Counted from the stretch's first letter, positions 11,529 through 25,118 are shown. The stretch is 64,000 bases of DNA from Amoebophrya sp. A120 (GCA_905178155.1 CAJINV010000004.1:1240881-1304880), one strand, 5' to 3'. Notes: generated by a model from the sequence alone, not told the origin. Made by a program: numbers and translations.

Positions 11529-14500
11529 TCAGGCTTTGTTTTGCTTTTTCTTTTTCCCCCCCTTTTTGAGTTCTTTCCTTTTGCTAGTGAGCAAGACCGC
11601 TTTGTCTACTTTGTCCTTCTCCGTTTTCTCGATTCTCTGCAGCAGGCGCTGGTGCTTCTTCGGCATCATCGCTTTTCTCCTCGCCAAGTCCTCCGCGGCT
11701 TCCCGTTCAGCCTTTGTCAGCTTCTTCTCGACAGGAGGCGCTGTACTAGTTGTGCCTGCAGCTGCAGCTGCTTTCTCTGCTGCTCCTGGTCCTGCTGTGT
11801 CGTCTTCATTTTTCAACATCATCTCTGAGCTTGCTGCTTCCGGTTTATTTGACGCTGCATCTTCAGCCTCCTCGTTCTCCTCTGCGCTTGTTGAGCTGCC
11901 ATCGTCCTCCGCATCATCATCGTCCTCTGCCTCCTTCTGCCTCGCGAACTCACTGGCCCAGACGCCCTTGGCTTCGGCCTGCAGTTCCTTCAGAAATTGT
12001 GCTTCGTGGTCTATTTCCTCGTCGTTCTTGTCAGCTGCATTGACGTTCTTCTCCGCGCCTGCGAAGGATGAACTGCTCGAAGATCCACCGCTGAGCAGTT
12101 TGTTCAAGATTTCCCGTCTCTCCGGCACGTAACCCTCCTCCTTGTCGTCCACAAAGGGGGACAAATGCGGCGGGCAGATTTTGTCCGGCAGGTAGGGATC
12201 CACCGGGAGTTTCAGGTTTTCGTTGAAGGAGTCCAGCACCCACTGCGGCTGCACGTATTCCCGCCCGGGGATTTGGGTGAACTGACTGGAGGGCCGGTCA
12301 ATGATCTGGTGCGTGATCTTCTTGTCGTTCTCCTTGAAGGGAGAGGCTGGGAGAAGCGACCAGCCGACCTGTGGGATTGGATTTCGGTTTTTTTTCACAT
12401 AGTGCATTTATATCCAGCAAACAAAACCAAAACACCTTTAGCTTTACTTCTTTTTTCCGTTTTCATCACTCTGTCTGTCATCATGCAAAAAAATTCCTCC
12501 ATCATTTCACAAGTATAGATACCTCCGCCCCACCGGACTTGAGCACAAAGTAGATGGAGTGGAAGGGCACTTCCCTTTGGATAAAAACCCGCATGCCGGA
12601 AAAGACGCCTTTAGAACTACTTGGCTGCTTCAGCAGCTGTAGTTGCTGAACTTCTTCGGATATCAAATGTAAAAATGTCTGGGTCTGGAAGAGTGCATGT
12701 TTGTCATGCTTGTCTGGCATGAGTCTTGAATCTGTCATGCACGTTACCCAAGAGCTCCATTTTTCTGCGATGCAGAACCGCAGTTTGTCATGCAGAATAG
12801 GCAACACCTAGAGGCTCAGGAACTTGTCATGCTGAGCCAGCCTTTGTGGCCCCATCATGAGACGCCACCCAGCATCACAAGTTTCCAGACCCAGACACTT
12901 TTACATTTGATATCGGACACGGCTGCGAAATCCTGGATTGTCGCCGCCTCCACCTCGCGCTTCTCGTTCTGTCGCTGCTCTTCGGTCTGCTGAACCTAAT
13001 GTATCAATATTTTTGCCATGTTGCACTCGCACGCTTCTTGCGCTAGTACATTATCTAGAAGTAAGAACTAGCATTCTTGTACAGGAGCAGTCTACCCCGC
13101 ACGTGTCAGTCGTTACTTATCTTCCTACAGGTGCAAAGATGTTGAAAATGGTTATTTTCTCTCATTAGTAGTGTGTGCAACTACAGGCTTCTTGTACTTC
13201 AATAGTAAATACCTTCTTCGAGTCCGCATTTTTGACGTAGAATTTCGCCATGTCTGCGGCATCCCGTTTGTAGTTGAATTTTGGTGGGTACTCAAATTTC
13301 GCCTCCGCGAAATATCAACTATAAAAATGTCTGGGTCTGGAATTGTCATGCTGATTTTGGATTCTAAAAAAATCTGTATTGCATGAGCAGGAAAGAGAGT
13401 CCAAGTTTCGCTACACGGAAAGAGCATTTGTCATGCGGTATAGGCATCAGGAAGCCCTCACAAAATCTGTGATGCTAGGGCATGCATCACAGGCATCAGG
13501 AGTCATGCAAAATGTGCATGACAACCCTGGCAATCTTCCAGACCCAGACATTTTTACATTTGATACGAAAAGCTTGAAGTTGATAAACTTCAGCATGGTG
13601 CGGTAGAATTCGTTGAAGGTGCCCATCACCTGTTTTTTGAATTTGAATAATTTTCCGGGTCTTTTCATCAAGATTTTTCTTGTCTTGTCGACTTCCCAGT
13701 CGTGCAAGATATAAATATTTATTTTTCCAAATGCGAACAACAGACCTGATGAACAGCACTCATTTTCTTGTCATGCTGCAAATGAGGCAAAGTAAGGAGA
13801 TGATTCCGATCATTTTTACTGCCACGAGCACAAACAGCAGAAAAACGAAGCAATTTATCATATCGTAAGTACCCGAAAGTCCACCTCGGCCGGCAGTTCC
13901 TGGGTGTACTTGTGCGGCACGAGCCAGGTGACGGTTTCCCCCTGGATGTCTGCTTGGAAGTAGTAGCCCTTGATGCTCGCAAAGCACTTCTTCAAAGACT
14001 TTGTCTGGATCACGTACAGGAAAAATTCGTGCACCAGCCTGGCACTCTCCTGCACCACGTCGCCACGGATTTCATTTTTCTGGTCGGTTGGCAGGCAGTC
14101 GTAGAGCGCGACCATGGAAAGCGAATCATCCAAATCCCGGATCGCGTCGCTGAAAGTCGGGTAGCGCTCGCGGACCTGTGGTATGGTGATGTTCGAAATT
14201 CTTGTCTTGATGTGTAATGCAGCATCACAAAGTACGTCGTTGGTTCCTCAACACACTACATCAGTATGCAATGCGAGTCGTGGTCTTCTTGCTCCTGCTC
14301 GATTCCATGACACATCGAAATCCCGTGCTGCAACCAAGGGAAATCGAAATGAAAATAAGTAAGTAAGCCCAAAATAAACCTTCGAGAATGAAAAAAATAC
14401 CAGATGATGCAGCGTGTATTCCGGTTTGTTTTCCTGCACCCGTTTCGCGGTGTTCTTATCCCCCCTCCCCAAACATTTTTTGTACTTCTTCATGTAGGTT

Positions 14501-14817
14501 TTCAGCTCGAAGAATTTCATCAACAGCGGCTCGTGCTGCAGAAACCGGATGTCTTTCACATGGTAGTAGGTTTTGTCGTTCCCCTGCGGCTTCTTCTTCG
14601 GATCGCGGGGGTAAATCCCCTTCAAAATGCACAGCCGCCGAAAGTCGACGAGGGAAAGCTGCAGCTTTTTCAAACTCTGCGCCCGGGTGAGGTACTGCGC
14701 GGCGATGCCCTTGGCACCGGCTTTGATCCCGTGAATCGCATCCTTCTTCGGGCCCTTGTTGTTCTTCTTCTTCGGCCCCTTGTCGTGCTTCGACCCGTGC
14801 TTGCGGAACTTACCCAT
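11529..14817 (-). CDS. PES1: Pescadillo homologue, 60S ribosome biogenesis
   Basis: Nucleolar protein of the PeBoW/Nop7 complex, needed for 27S pre-rRNA processing and 60S assembly. Exons: 14817-14401, 14175-13873, 13629-13566, 13312-13213, 12995-12913, 12660-12523, 12368-11529. The total after removing two introners is 1935 nt, 644 residues, slightly longer than typical family members (about 590). The basic N-terminus leads into the pescadillo domain, with family motifs [29 protein letters not shown] and [15 protein letters not shown]-like region follows, with [18 protein letters not shown] and [10 protein letters not shown]. An acidic linker and a Lys-rich tail end the protein. Four introns are GTA...AG; the other two are introners. 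BMS1 lies upstream in the same orientation. Confidence 0.95.
12661..12912. mobile_element. Introner, family 1
   Basis: 252 bp, TSD TCGGA at 12656-12660 and 12913-12917. Inserted in the linker just before the BRCT region of PES1. Confidence 0.93.
13313..13565. mobile_element. Introner, family 1
   Basis: 253 bp, TSD CGAAA at 13308-13312 and 13566-13570. Removal gives [16 protein letters not shown], matching the pescadillo consensus across the junction. Confidence 0.94.
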
Positions 14818-15847
14818 GTTGATCCTGGTCGTTTTCTATGGGAAGAAATAAGGATTTGGAAAGATTTAACGTACGAGTCTGTGGAAAAGCGGCGTGCAGG
14901 TCGCTTACTACTACAACTTGTATTGGTGAAATACCAGGCCTGGTCTCTTACTCTTCCTCTAATACAACCCTGAAAGTAATAAAATCTATCTTCTAGGTCG
15001 AAGCTCGTAGTCGTACTGACAAATGTGCAATTCACGAGCGACTAGTATACATAGTTGTACAACCAATGTTCTTTCTGCACATCAGCCTGTGGTGTAGATA
15101 AGGAAGGGTCTCATGATAATGTGCGTGCCTAAGAAGTGCGGCACAGGAATGGTGGATCCTCCAGCCTAGCATCATCATCTACGCCTCCTTTTGTAGATCC
15201 GTACAGGCATGATCATCAGAGATCATCTCAATCTTGGATTTCGGTCTTGCCTGCTGATTTACGAGCACGATAACGATCTGATCTGCGTCACATAGTTGCA
15301 TGCGAACGAAGATCTGTGCGGAAGGGGAAGCGAGTCGACGCGATTTGTGATCGTTTATAGGCTGCTCACGAAGATCTTCATTTTGTTTCGCGTCACGGCT
15401 CAATGTCATTTGCAGGCCTGCATCCAAGGATAGAAAATCTGCACCTACAGCAAAAGGCACGCTTGCAACCGATAAAATTTTTGCAATGACATTCTAAACG
15501 CACCTATTTTTATATGTGACGGTGACCGTCAATTTTTTTGCATGATCTTCAGCTGCCCTAAAGCAGCGAACAAGCTTCTCACAGGCCAACAGAAAGCTGA
15601 AACCAATCTGCCTGTTTTTGAAACAGCCCCTTCAGCTATTATCGTAGTACTGCAAGGATCGCGTCGAATAATGTATTTTTGCAAGAGGTGAATAATTTCC
15701 GTCATCTACCTATAGAAAAACGGCAAGCGTTGTCGTCGCAGAAGCATTGTACATGGTGCAGGGACATACTTAAACACAACAACCAAGGCGTGGCGATAAA
15801 CTTGACACAGAACATCATCAAGTGAAGAATTTCAATCCCTTTCACTT
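14818..15847. other. Intergenic PES1-BMS1
   Basis: About 1 kb between two co-directional ribosome biogenesis genes. No coding region or introner seen. Confidence 0.5.
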
Positions 15848-18800
15848 CTATTCCAGCCTCAATTTTTCTCTCTTTTTCTGTTCCGCCTGCCCCGCTTTCA
15901 CGTGCTTCATCTTCCGGTTGTTCCTCGTGTGCGCGTCCCGCAAAGCCTGGATCTTCGCTTCCTTCGACGCCTTTTCCGCCCACTTCTGCTTCTTGTGGTC
16001 CTTGTTCTTCTTCACCTTGTCCTTCCGCACCACGTTTAACCGATCCAGTAACGACCGTTGCTTCCGCTCCTCGTCCGTCCGTATCACCGCCGTGACCGCC
16101 TTGTTGATCTTGCGCGACTCGGTGCCGGGCTTCGGCATGGATTTCTTGCTTTCGTTCTTCGGCACGGTTTTGAACGGTAGGTTCGCTTCGACGGACTTCG
16201 GGAGCTGGAGCTTGCTGAACTTCCGCCGCTGCCGGAGTAATTGCTTCCCGTACAGGCTGTCCTTCTTGTGCTGGATTTGCAGATTCTGCTCGAACCGCAG
16301 TTCGCCCGCGGACTTCATGCGCCGCCAGTCCTCGATGTCCAGCATCGGGTTGTAAAACTGCTTCGGCTCGACCTGATAGGATTTATAATTTGGAATGCAA
16401 GTGTTGCATTACAAATCTTGTTCCCAAGGCAAATCTGCATTACAAATCTTGTTTCTCATGCTGAGGAAATTTGGAATGCATTTATACGAGTACGATACTT
16501 TTGCAATTCAGAAGTCGTGTGGAAGATTCTTTTGAATCCTGCCACCTGGGACAAGTACATCATTCGTATCTATACAACTTGAGAATGAACCCAATACCGA
16601 GATCGCTGCTTGACATGCAAGGGACGATGGAGCAACGGAATAAATTAACAAATTGCGAATAGGAATAAAGTGCTGATGATATCTCTAAAAGCATGATTGA
16701 TAGTTGTACCTGCACCCAACTTTTGAGCAGGACCAAATCGCTCATGAGTAATCTGTCTTCGAACGTCGCCCGAAAATGTCCCTCCGTGCCTTCCGCCTTC
16801 TTGATCTCACCGCGGATCCCGGACACGGTTTGCAATTTTGCGTGTAATGCCTTGTTGCACTCCAAGTCTGAGTTGAACATATTTTTCACGAAGCACGTGT
16901 TTTTGAAAATCTTGTAGGGCTCGCCAGTCAATTTTAGCTTCTTCACGACTTGGAACCCCGTGTTCGACTCCAAAACGAGCCCAGTGGCTGACACGCGGTA
17001 GTTCGCGATGTTCTTCATGTTTTTCACGACAATGCAGCCCGTTTTCGGCGGCACCACCGGTCCGTAAAACGTCATGTGGCAGTGCATGTGCTCGGGGGTG
17101 TATTTTAGGAACTTCATGCGTTTCTCGTTCCGGTCTTCCAAGGAATACATCGGGAGCGTTTGAAACCGTCGCCACCCAATGGAGCAGAACACCGGATCGT
17201 TGGACTTCATCACCCGCGGCGCCCACCGGTGGTTCTTGATGCGCAACTGCATCACCCCCATCTTCAGTTCCCCCGGCAGGAGGCCGCCGACCACGATGGG
17301 TTTGTCGAGTGATAACGCTTCAACGGAGAGCTCGGGGACATTTTCCAATACAATTCGCACGTACGCGCCAATCGGGATGGCATCCTGGTGCTCTAGCATG
17401 TCGTTCGGGTTCAGTTTCTTCACGAGATTCCGTCGGCCAAATTCGTCCTGGTGCTCGGTGGAATTCGCTTTGGTGGACGAGGAGTTTGTTGTTCCAAGCC
17501 CGTTTTCTTCGTTTTCCTGCTTTTTCCGCATGATCCTATCCTTGCGTTCGCGGATCTCCTCGGCGGAGAGCTTGGAATAATCGACGTTGTCGTCGTCTAA
17601 GTTATGCATTGCAAATATGTCTGGGTCTGGACGAATGCACCCTTGTGATGCGCATTTCACAACACATAAAAATCTCTCATGCATAGGCAGCAAAAGCTGC
17701 CCGCTTTCTGTCACCAAAGTCGAGCATTTGTGACGCAGGTTCGGCATTGCGGAAGCTTCTCGAAGCCTGTGATGCTAGAGCTTCCATGCCAGACCTTCTG
17801 TGTCATGCAAAAGCAGCATGACTCTTCCAGACCCAGACACTTTTGCATTTGATATAAGTCGTCATCATTCAAATCCATGTCCACATCGCTATCGTTGTCT
17901 CCTTCGCCGGGTGCTCCTCCGTTTTTTCTCCTTATCCCGCCGTCAGCGTTCCAGTCGCCGGTGACAAACTTCGATTTTTTCAGCTCGGCACGAAGCTCCT
18001 CGTCGAAGAGCCAGCGCGCGTCTAAGGGCAAGGATTTCAACCGCCAGGAATCCAAGCCGTCGTCGACGATTTTACTAGAACTTGCATTTACCTTTACACC
18101 GTCACGACCTTTCGCGGAGCAGAGCATCAGTTCATCATTCTCATCTCCGTCCTCATCCGAGTCATCGGCGAAGAGGCTCAATTTCTTCGGCTTGCTTGGA
18201 TCCTCGTCCTGTTGGTCGGAAGCGGTAGATTTCGATTTGCTTTTGCTTTTAACAGATCCAGCTGAAGATGATGATGTCGCCAGAAAGGCAGCGTCTTGGA
18301 AATCGACGGTCCGCTTCGGACCATTTCCATTGGAAGAGGAACTGCTCCCGCCAGCCTGCAGGTTGCGCGCGTGTTGGGACCGGTACTGCTTCCCGTACAC
18401 GAGCTCCTCGAGCGGGATATCCTTCGCGAATCTTTGCTTGGCTTCCGCGAAAAACTGCTTTTTTGAGTTGTCGCGGGCGGTCTCCTCTTCACTGTCGTTT
18501 TCGTCCGCAGAAGATTCGGCGTCATTTTTGTCGGAATCGTCTTCTTCCTCCGAGCCCTCCTCTTCCTCGCCCGACGAGGTGCCATATTCTTGTTCCGAGT
18601 CGGAGTTTGTTCCAGATTTTATCTTCCACTCGTCTTTACCGTTTCCCTCCGCATCCCCCCCCTCGACAAAATCCGGGGCGACGCGGCGCCTCAAGCCGTT
18701 TGTGCTTTCTTTGTCTTTCCCCCCAGCAGCACTCTCGTTCGCCAACACTTTCCTCGCTTTGTCCGTGAGCCTCAGCTTGCTTCCGCTACCGACGTCATTC

Positions 18801-20420
18801 AATGCGCCCACTTTCTGCTGCAGTTCGCGCACGAGCTGCACGGCTTCCGGTAAGTGGCTGGCCTTTTTGCCTTCCAATTCCTCGTCCGAATTTTGATCCT
18901 CATCCTCCGACTCGTCGTCCCGCTTGGTGAACCCCTTTTTGTGCTTCGGTAGATTTATGTACACCGCGTCCTTGTCCATCAACACGTTCCCGATGTCGCA
19001 CCCGGGCGCGTAAATCGCCTTGTGCTTCTCTTGCAAGGTGCGCAAATTGTTCACCTTCTTCTTCTCGAGCCGACCCGTCGCTTTATTCCGTTTTGGATCA
19101 TTCAACGACAACAATTCCGCGTTCGGCTTGCCCTCCGCGACTTCCATCGCCAGCGGACTCGGGCAGGGATCCGTGTACTTCTCGATCGACGCGATCGGGA
19201 AGTCCCCGACCCCGCAAACGTGTACAAACTGCCCCGCGCGCATGCGGGCGCCGTAGCAGTAGCCGTAGAGATGGAGCTTGCGGAAAGGAGATGTAGTTTT
19301 TGTTATTGATGTTTTACTAGTCGTGGATAATATTTTTAAAGCCTGTTGATCTTCTGATGCTCTTCTATCCTCCAGAAATAAATTTTTATCCACCGCTTCC
19401 GTCTGGTCCTCGAACCGCAATGCCACCAAGTACGGGTGCGCCTGGCGCCAGGACAGCAGCGGCACCTTCTGGACCGCGATAAACCTCGCCAGGTTCGTCA
19501 CCTCCGTTTTCAAATACCGGACCCCATACTGCAGGCCGGAGAAGTAGAACAGCTTCGCGCCGTCGTAGATCTCCGCCCAGAACCGGGCCTTGAACTCCTT
19601 CTTCTTCTTCCGGATCATTTTCGTCTCCGGAAATTTGTCCAGGTGGGTCAAAACCCCCATGACCTTCGGGAACCCCGCGTTTTGCAGTAAGTTGATCCAC
19701 TCAAAGGTTTCCATTTCGAACCCCACGGACGCGTCGATCAGGCAGAGTGCCAAATCCGCGATTTTCGCCAGGTCCATCATGCTCGCAATGTCATTGGGCG
19801 CCTCGTAAATGGTCAGCCGGCGGTGCTTGCTGGTGACCACGGTGATCGGGCCGTTCACCTCGCTGATGTTCTGCTTGGTGTAGTGCTTCACCAGCGAACG
19901 GATCAGGGTGGACTTACCGGAACCGCGGGGACCTGGTGGATACGGTTACGGATAGAAGTAGAACATCATGTACGTACAAAATAAAGTTTAGTCTGCTCCG
20001 TGGGATAGCCATGCTATCCTGTACAGTGCTGCTTGTGCTCACCATTACATCATGCGAAAATACGGCAGTGCCATCAATATCTCGACGACCTGCCCTCGTC
20101 TCCTGAGCCATCAAATAAAACGTACCTACAGAAGAAACTACAGCAAAGCATCCAAATTCTATACCTTGCACCACCACCACATACGGCGGGGCGATGTCCG
20201 GTGTTTTATCCAGAATCGGCGCGTGGGTTTTCCGGGCATTCTGGTCCGCGGACTGTTGCACTTTTCGCTGCACCGACTTCTTCCCCCCACTAAAGGTAAA
20301 TGCCTTGCGGTTATGTCGCTCTTTCCCATCCTTCTCCTGCTTCTTTTTCACCTTCTTGCCGCTCTTCTTGCCGCGGAAGGCGGACTTCTTCTCGGCGCCG
20401 CCGCCGGCGGAGGAGTCCAT
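15848..20420 (-). CDS. BMS1: BMS1 ribosome biogenesis GTPase
   Basis: GTPase of the small-subunit processome, which recruits Rcl1 and is required for 18S rRNA maturation in the nucleolus. Exons: 20420-20165, 19932-17855, 17602-16710, 16372-15848; the total is 3747 nt, 1248 residues, close to the family size. The N-terminus is Lys-rich. The P-loop GPRGSGKST is split by the first intron (GTATAG...CCAG). The segments RRLTIYEAP, LIDASVGFEMETFE and VLTHLDKF follow the BMS1 pattern. A long acidic Ser/Glu/Asp linker separates the GTPase from the conserved C-terminal block (PIGAYVRIVLENVP, THMTFYGP-like HCHMTFYGP, and GFQVVKKLKLTG). The tail is basic and helical. One introner lies in the acidic linker; the last intron is GTACAA...ATCAG and contains a decayed introner. 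Confidence 0.96.
16376..16515 (-). mobile_element. Decayed family 6 introner inside a canonical intron
   Basis: Minus strand has TTGCAAAAGTATCGTACTCG near one end, matching family 6. The element termini are mutated, and the intron that holds it (16373-16709) is spliced GT-AG by frame. Confidence 0.55.
17603..17854. mobile_element. Introner, family 1
   Basis: 252 bp, TSD TAAGT at 17598-17602 and 17855-17859. Removal joins an Asp-rich stretch DLNDDDL to DDDNVDYSKL in frame in BMS1. Confidence 0.93.
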
Positions 20421-21724
20421 GGTGGCGGAAAATGATCAAATGAAGTAGAAGCAGGTTGTTCTTTAGTCGCACAATTCTTCACTTCCAAGAAATAAAATCA
20501 CTTGCGACAAGACAGAAAAAACTACTTTGCTGAGCACGACATACTTATAGATCGGGGTCGAAGTCGCACAAGAATGAGGTAATAAGCTGGTGATGCAACC
20601 TCCACTGCTTCGGCTATCGAAATGAAAAATCACAAGGAATCGTCTCCACCATTCCGCCTTTCTGCTTCTCGGTTAAACTCAAATTCACACGGCATTCTTT
20701 CTGCGACCATGATATTCCTGGTGAGCTTTTGGATGAAAGCGAATAAAAACAAATCAACCTTTAGAAGAAGCATAAGCATTTGATGAATTTCATCTCAGGT
20801 CGATCTCAACAAAGATCTACAGCAACATGAACATGGGCGCGTCGATTTCCTGAACGATTTTTAAAGAACATTTGCAAAAGCGGATCACCATTCTATCACG
20901 AACTACACTCTGATCATGGACACAACACACTTTTCGATTTCTGATTATGAGCCAGCATGACCTTTTTCTCGTCGAAAATGCAAAGTCGATCCTTTGTTTT
21001 GTTCCTCCACTGCTGATTTCAATCAAAATCAAGAAAGATCGCCACAGGAGCAAAAGCTCGAGAACGAGATTCTCAAAAATCACGACCACCTCCATTTTTT
21101 TGCAGAGCAATTACATTGCATTGATCACGAGTCACGTATTGATTTCGGCAACGCGGTTACACCGAGAATATCTCTCCTTACGGCATCAAAGTGGATGAGT
21201 TTGAAGAAAGCAAATGCCAGTACAGCTTCTCATCATGTTATTTCTTGTTACAACTAGCTTCGCATGCGGTTTCAATTTTAGTCCGACAGCATCACCACAA
21301 CGACAAGTCCACTGTACTTAAAAGAGACACAGGCTTCTTCGAGACGAGGAAGTCCAAAGCCGCAGATACTACGTGTACGTACGAATGCAGTCTTGAGTCC
21401 AACGAGGAACGAATCATTTTTACGGAAATTTCTCCCTGGCGAGAAAACTTCTACTTCAAGCCAGTATGATGAGAGGAACAGTCACCAGCCTTACAGACCG
21501 ACGGCGGGGCATTGTAGTTGTAGCGCGTCGACTTCGGAAAGATCTACATACAATGTCGATGATGTATCAACTATCAAAATCCACTCCACTCCGTTTTTTA
21601 CTCGACCACACTTTCCGATACCTTCAGACGAGTAAAACTAATTTTCTTCAACGCAGTCATTGTTTCTTCCCGATCCCGACAGGCATTTCCAACATCGCTA
21701 TCACCGTGCTGGTATTGCACACAA
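20421..21724. other. Intergenic upstream of BMS1
   Basis: About 1.3 kb, AT-rich in part. The short plus-strand frames have no protein character. No introner. Confidence 0.45.
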
Positions 21725-23468
21725 TCAGCCAATTTCGCGACCTGGTATCGCCCGATTATTCGCATTGGGTGGACGCCACGGTTCGTCCGGATGTCTTACC
21801 GTTGTAAGCCCCCGCAGAGTTTTCTCGCCGTACCACTTGTCGTGCTCTTCCTCTTGTGCTCGCTTCGCGTCCCACTGCGCCCCTGTCATTCCATCACGCA
21901 TGGCTGTTGGAGTCCCGCTCTCACCGGCGTTGTCACGTCCTTCATACGGCGAGTTAAACGCCGCCCCCGGCAGTCGTAGGCCAGGCGCGGAATTGGCGGA
22001 GGCGCTGCTAGGCGAACCGGAGCCGCTATGTGTGGTATCTGGCGCGAGCGATAAAATATGTTTAGAACCATCTCTAGGATTTCGCTTTCGTTACGTTCTC
22101 CATCATACTTGCGCAACACTTTGTCTTTGCATGCGGATGCGCAACTACATCGCTTTGCATAAAATAATTCAGTACCTGACGATCCAGTTCCACCTGCGGC
22201 CACGACATCGTGGAATGACGGGTCCGACTTCGCATGGTGATCATCATCTTGTCCGCCTAGCAGTGAAAGTTCTTCCACACGTGTGGTGCGGGAACGCCCA
22301 GGCAAAAATCTCGCCATCTGGCTTCTTGCTCGCGCCCATAGACCATTTCCTCCATCCGCCTTAGCCAGATAACTGTCACCTCGCTCGGGACCGGCGTCCT
22401 CGTCTATTGTGAGGAAAAATCCCCTTTCCGCATATCAGAATGGAAATTTGTGATCCTGGTCTGTGGTCACATTTCGCCTTTTTCTCGCCTATTGGATAAT
22501 GGGAGCAATATGGCGCATTCCAAAGCCAGTCTGTCACGCGCTTTTGACTACTGCAAACCTGTTTGCCAACATACCTAAGCACTAGCCTTCTGCATACCCA
22601 AACAGGCGTAAAGAATGCCGCCAAGCACTTTCCGCAAGACAGATCTGATTTGTCTACGGAACTCCAGCCTCAGAAACTTCGTCTTGATATGAGGAGGAGA
22701 GATTTTTCCTCACAATATCGTCTCGCTGTTGTACCTCGGCTGCTTCGACGTCGAGTTCCTGGTGCGATATCCCAGAAGACAAACCCTACCCGCCCCGCAA
22801 TCACGATATTTGTTCTCGTCATGCATCAACCATAGTCTTGATCTTGATGAAATACTTATAGTACTTCTAGAATCACCGTAGAAAAAAACGCAGAGTTGTT
22901 GAGACACGAGGCTTGCCTTTTTGATTGGGATATCGACATCACCATCTTGCTCTTCCGCGTTCTCGTGCTGCTTCGCGACGCCCGCGCTCGTCTTTTCATC
23001 CAACTGCTCCCCGTCGGCAGTGACAACCCGGCGGCGAGAAACTTCTTCCTCTTCGTCGCCCTTCGGTCCGGCTTCTGTATTGCGATTTTTGTTTTTCTTT
23101 TCTTATTTCGTGAACTAAATAAAAGTAGGTGGCGCATGAGGACAGCAGAAAAAGGAGAAGAACTCATTTTCATTTTCTCACTTCATCAACTTCTACGATT
23201 TCTTGTAAGTACCTGGTTTGTCTCCAGCAAAATAGAACTTCCGCGGTCTCAGATCCAGTTGGAGAAACTCCTCGCTGAGGCCCACCGGGGCGGCAGAGTC
23301 TGCGTCTTCCTTGTTTATTCCGTTCTGCAATTGCGGCTGCTGCTGCTGTTCTTGCTGCCCAACCGCTAACTGCTCCTCCGCGAAGACGGAAAAATTCAGG
23401 GAGACGAAGAACGCAACGACTACCCGGAGCTGCAGCCTGTTCTTGACGCAGAAGAATGGCGTTGACAT
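21725..23468 (-). CDS. Unknown protein with predicted signal peptide
   Basis: I do not recognise the family. Exons: 23468-23222, 23101-22890, 22785-22718, 22404-22176, 22038-21725; 1065 nt, 354 residues after removal of one introner. The start at 23468 gives a hydrophobic N-terminus (VVVAFFVSLNFSVFA) followed by a Gln-rich stretch, then charged, low-complexity exons and a C-terminal block with TAMRDGMTGAQWDAKRAQ and DKWYGEKTLRGL. The last three non-introner introns use GTACTT, GTTTTT and GTACTG donors. The exon boundaries are supported by frame closure and by the 5-bp duplication of the introner. Likely secreted or lumenal; function unknown. Confidence 0.65.
22405..22717. mobile_element. Introner, family 2
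   Basis: 313 bp. Inverted ends TATTGTGAGGAAAAATCCCC and TATTGTGAGGAAAAATCTCT. TSD TCGTC at 22400-22404 and 22718-22722. Confidence 0.9.
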
Positions 23469-25118
23469 CGTGAGTAGTTGGGTATCCGCTGATCGGCGCC
23501 GACGATGGACAAAAGCGATGTTGTTTTGTTCGTTGACGTTGTTTTTTAATGAATACGATTTGTTGATAATTTTATCCCCTGGAGCGCTACGAAGACCTCC
23601 CCGACACACAAGTCAGTGTTCCGTGGCGTTCCTGCGGTCCCACGTAGCGCTCGGAAAGAGGGGAGAGGACAAGGTTTTTTTCCTCGCCTTTCCAGGATGT
23701 TTTGTGAGTTCTCTTCCAACAATTCTCGGGTTTTCCCAAAAATGCGGAATCCGTATCTCGGATTCCGAAAAAATAGACACTGCTAGAGTTGGGTTCATTA
23801 TCAAAACGAAAAATATTAAAAACGGCACATGCGGTGTGAATGACTGTTCAACTGTCCCCCGTACCTTAAAGTCACTTTCCTTTCAGGCAAGCTTTTCGAA
23901 AACGATCAACACTCACGAGGTTCCCGACGAATTGGAGACGATAATGTAGAGCGAGAAGGTACGAAGATTTTCCTGTGCGTTTTTCGTTTCCCTTCTCTAT
24001 CTCTTCCAACACCAACGGGAACGGTAACGAAAGTGCATTACTTTTGCTTGGATTATAGATACGTATACGAATTGCTACGATTTTTTGCAGATGTCGTGAA
24101 GTCGTCGACGGCAACAACTACGGTTGATTTTCGGATACTTAGACCGACACAAACTTTTTCGACGAGACGAGGCGAGAGGCAGACAGCGTGGGTATCCGCA
24201 ACTACAAATTTGAGTCGAACACCAATCAAATGTTCGTTTTTAACAGAAGTAGTCTGATTCCAGCAAAATGCGGAAATACAAATATCCCTGTCACATACTT
24301 GCTTTTTTGTAGCGAAATTCCATGGAGTAGCGACACAAAGCCGCTGCTGAGAAGTTTCAGTGTTCATATCATTTCAACTACAACAATTATCCGGTAGAAA
24401 ACAAAATTCCAATAGTCCAATACTGTGCATATTGTAAAAAAGCTCACTATTTCCGTTCTTTCACCGTATTCACGACATTCACCACTTCGTAGCTTGAAGC
24501 CGAACTCTGACGCCTTGTTTTCAGCACCTCTTCATCACGTTTGGTTTCCCCTTTAAATAAATGTCACTTAGTATAGATCGGCCTCAAATAGTTCCAAAAA
24601 CTGAAGTTCGCGAATAGAGAAAAATCCATCCTTTGCAACTTGAATCAATGATGTCAACCTTGTGGCAGAGTTCAAAAACAAATCCGGTAGTTTCACAATT
24701 CAAATTAAAAGTTTGCGTTTGCTGACCACGGTCCTAAAAGCCCAGCGCAAAAACCCGGGTCAGTAACTGTCTCAGCAGCTACCGACGGGCATCATGATTG
24801 ACCTTCGAGCCGCGTGCGACAGGCCTATAAATTCAAATAAAGATCGCTAGATTTATTCAGAGGTGGTATTATGTATTCTTCTTCTGTTCATCTTCTCCCT
24901 TCACTATTTTGTTTTTTTATTGCGTCGCTGCAAGGCATACATAATGTGCCAGTGGCAGGCACCGCCATGCGTTAAAAACATCTTCAAATCCATTGAACAT
25001 AAAGCCAGTTCTTGTTCCCAGTGTGATCCGTACTATAGCTACTCCTATTCCAATTTTTTCTGCATGTTGATTTTGCTACTATCCTAACCCGTCTCTCTCT
25101 CTTTCCGAACTCTACCCT
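23469..25118. other. Intergenic, 1.65 kb
   Basis: AT-rich, with no supported coding exon, RNA gene or introner. Confidence 0.45.

Noticed and set aside
17877-18896. Plus-strand Ser-rich open frame, 339 codons
   Set aside because: It is the antisense shadow of the acidic Ser/Glu/Asp linker of BMS1.
21660-22364. Plus-strand frame of 234 codons
   Set aside because: It overlaps minus-strand exons that join in phase across a family 2 introner with a perfect duplication.
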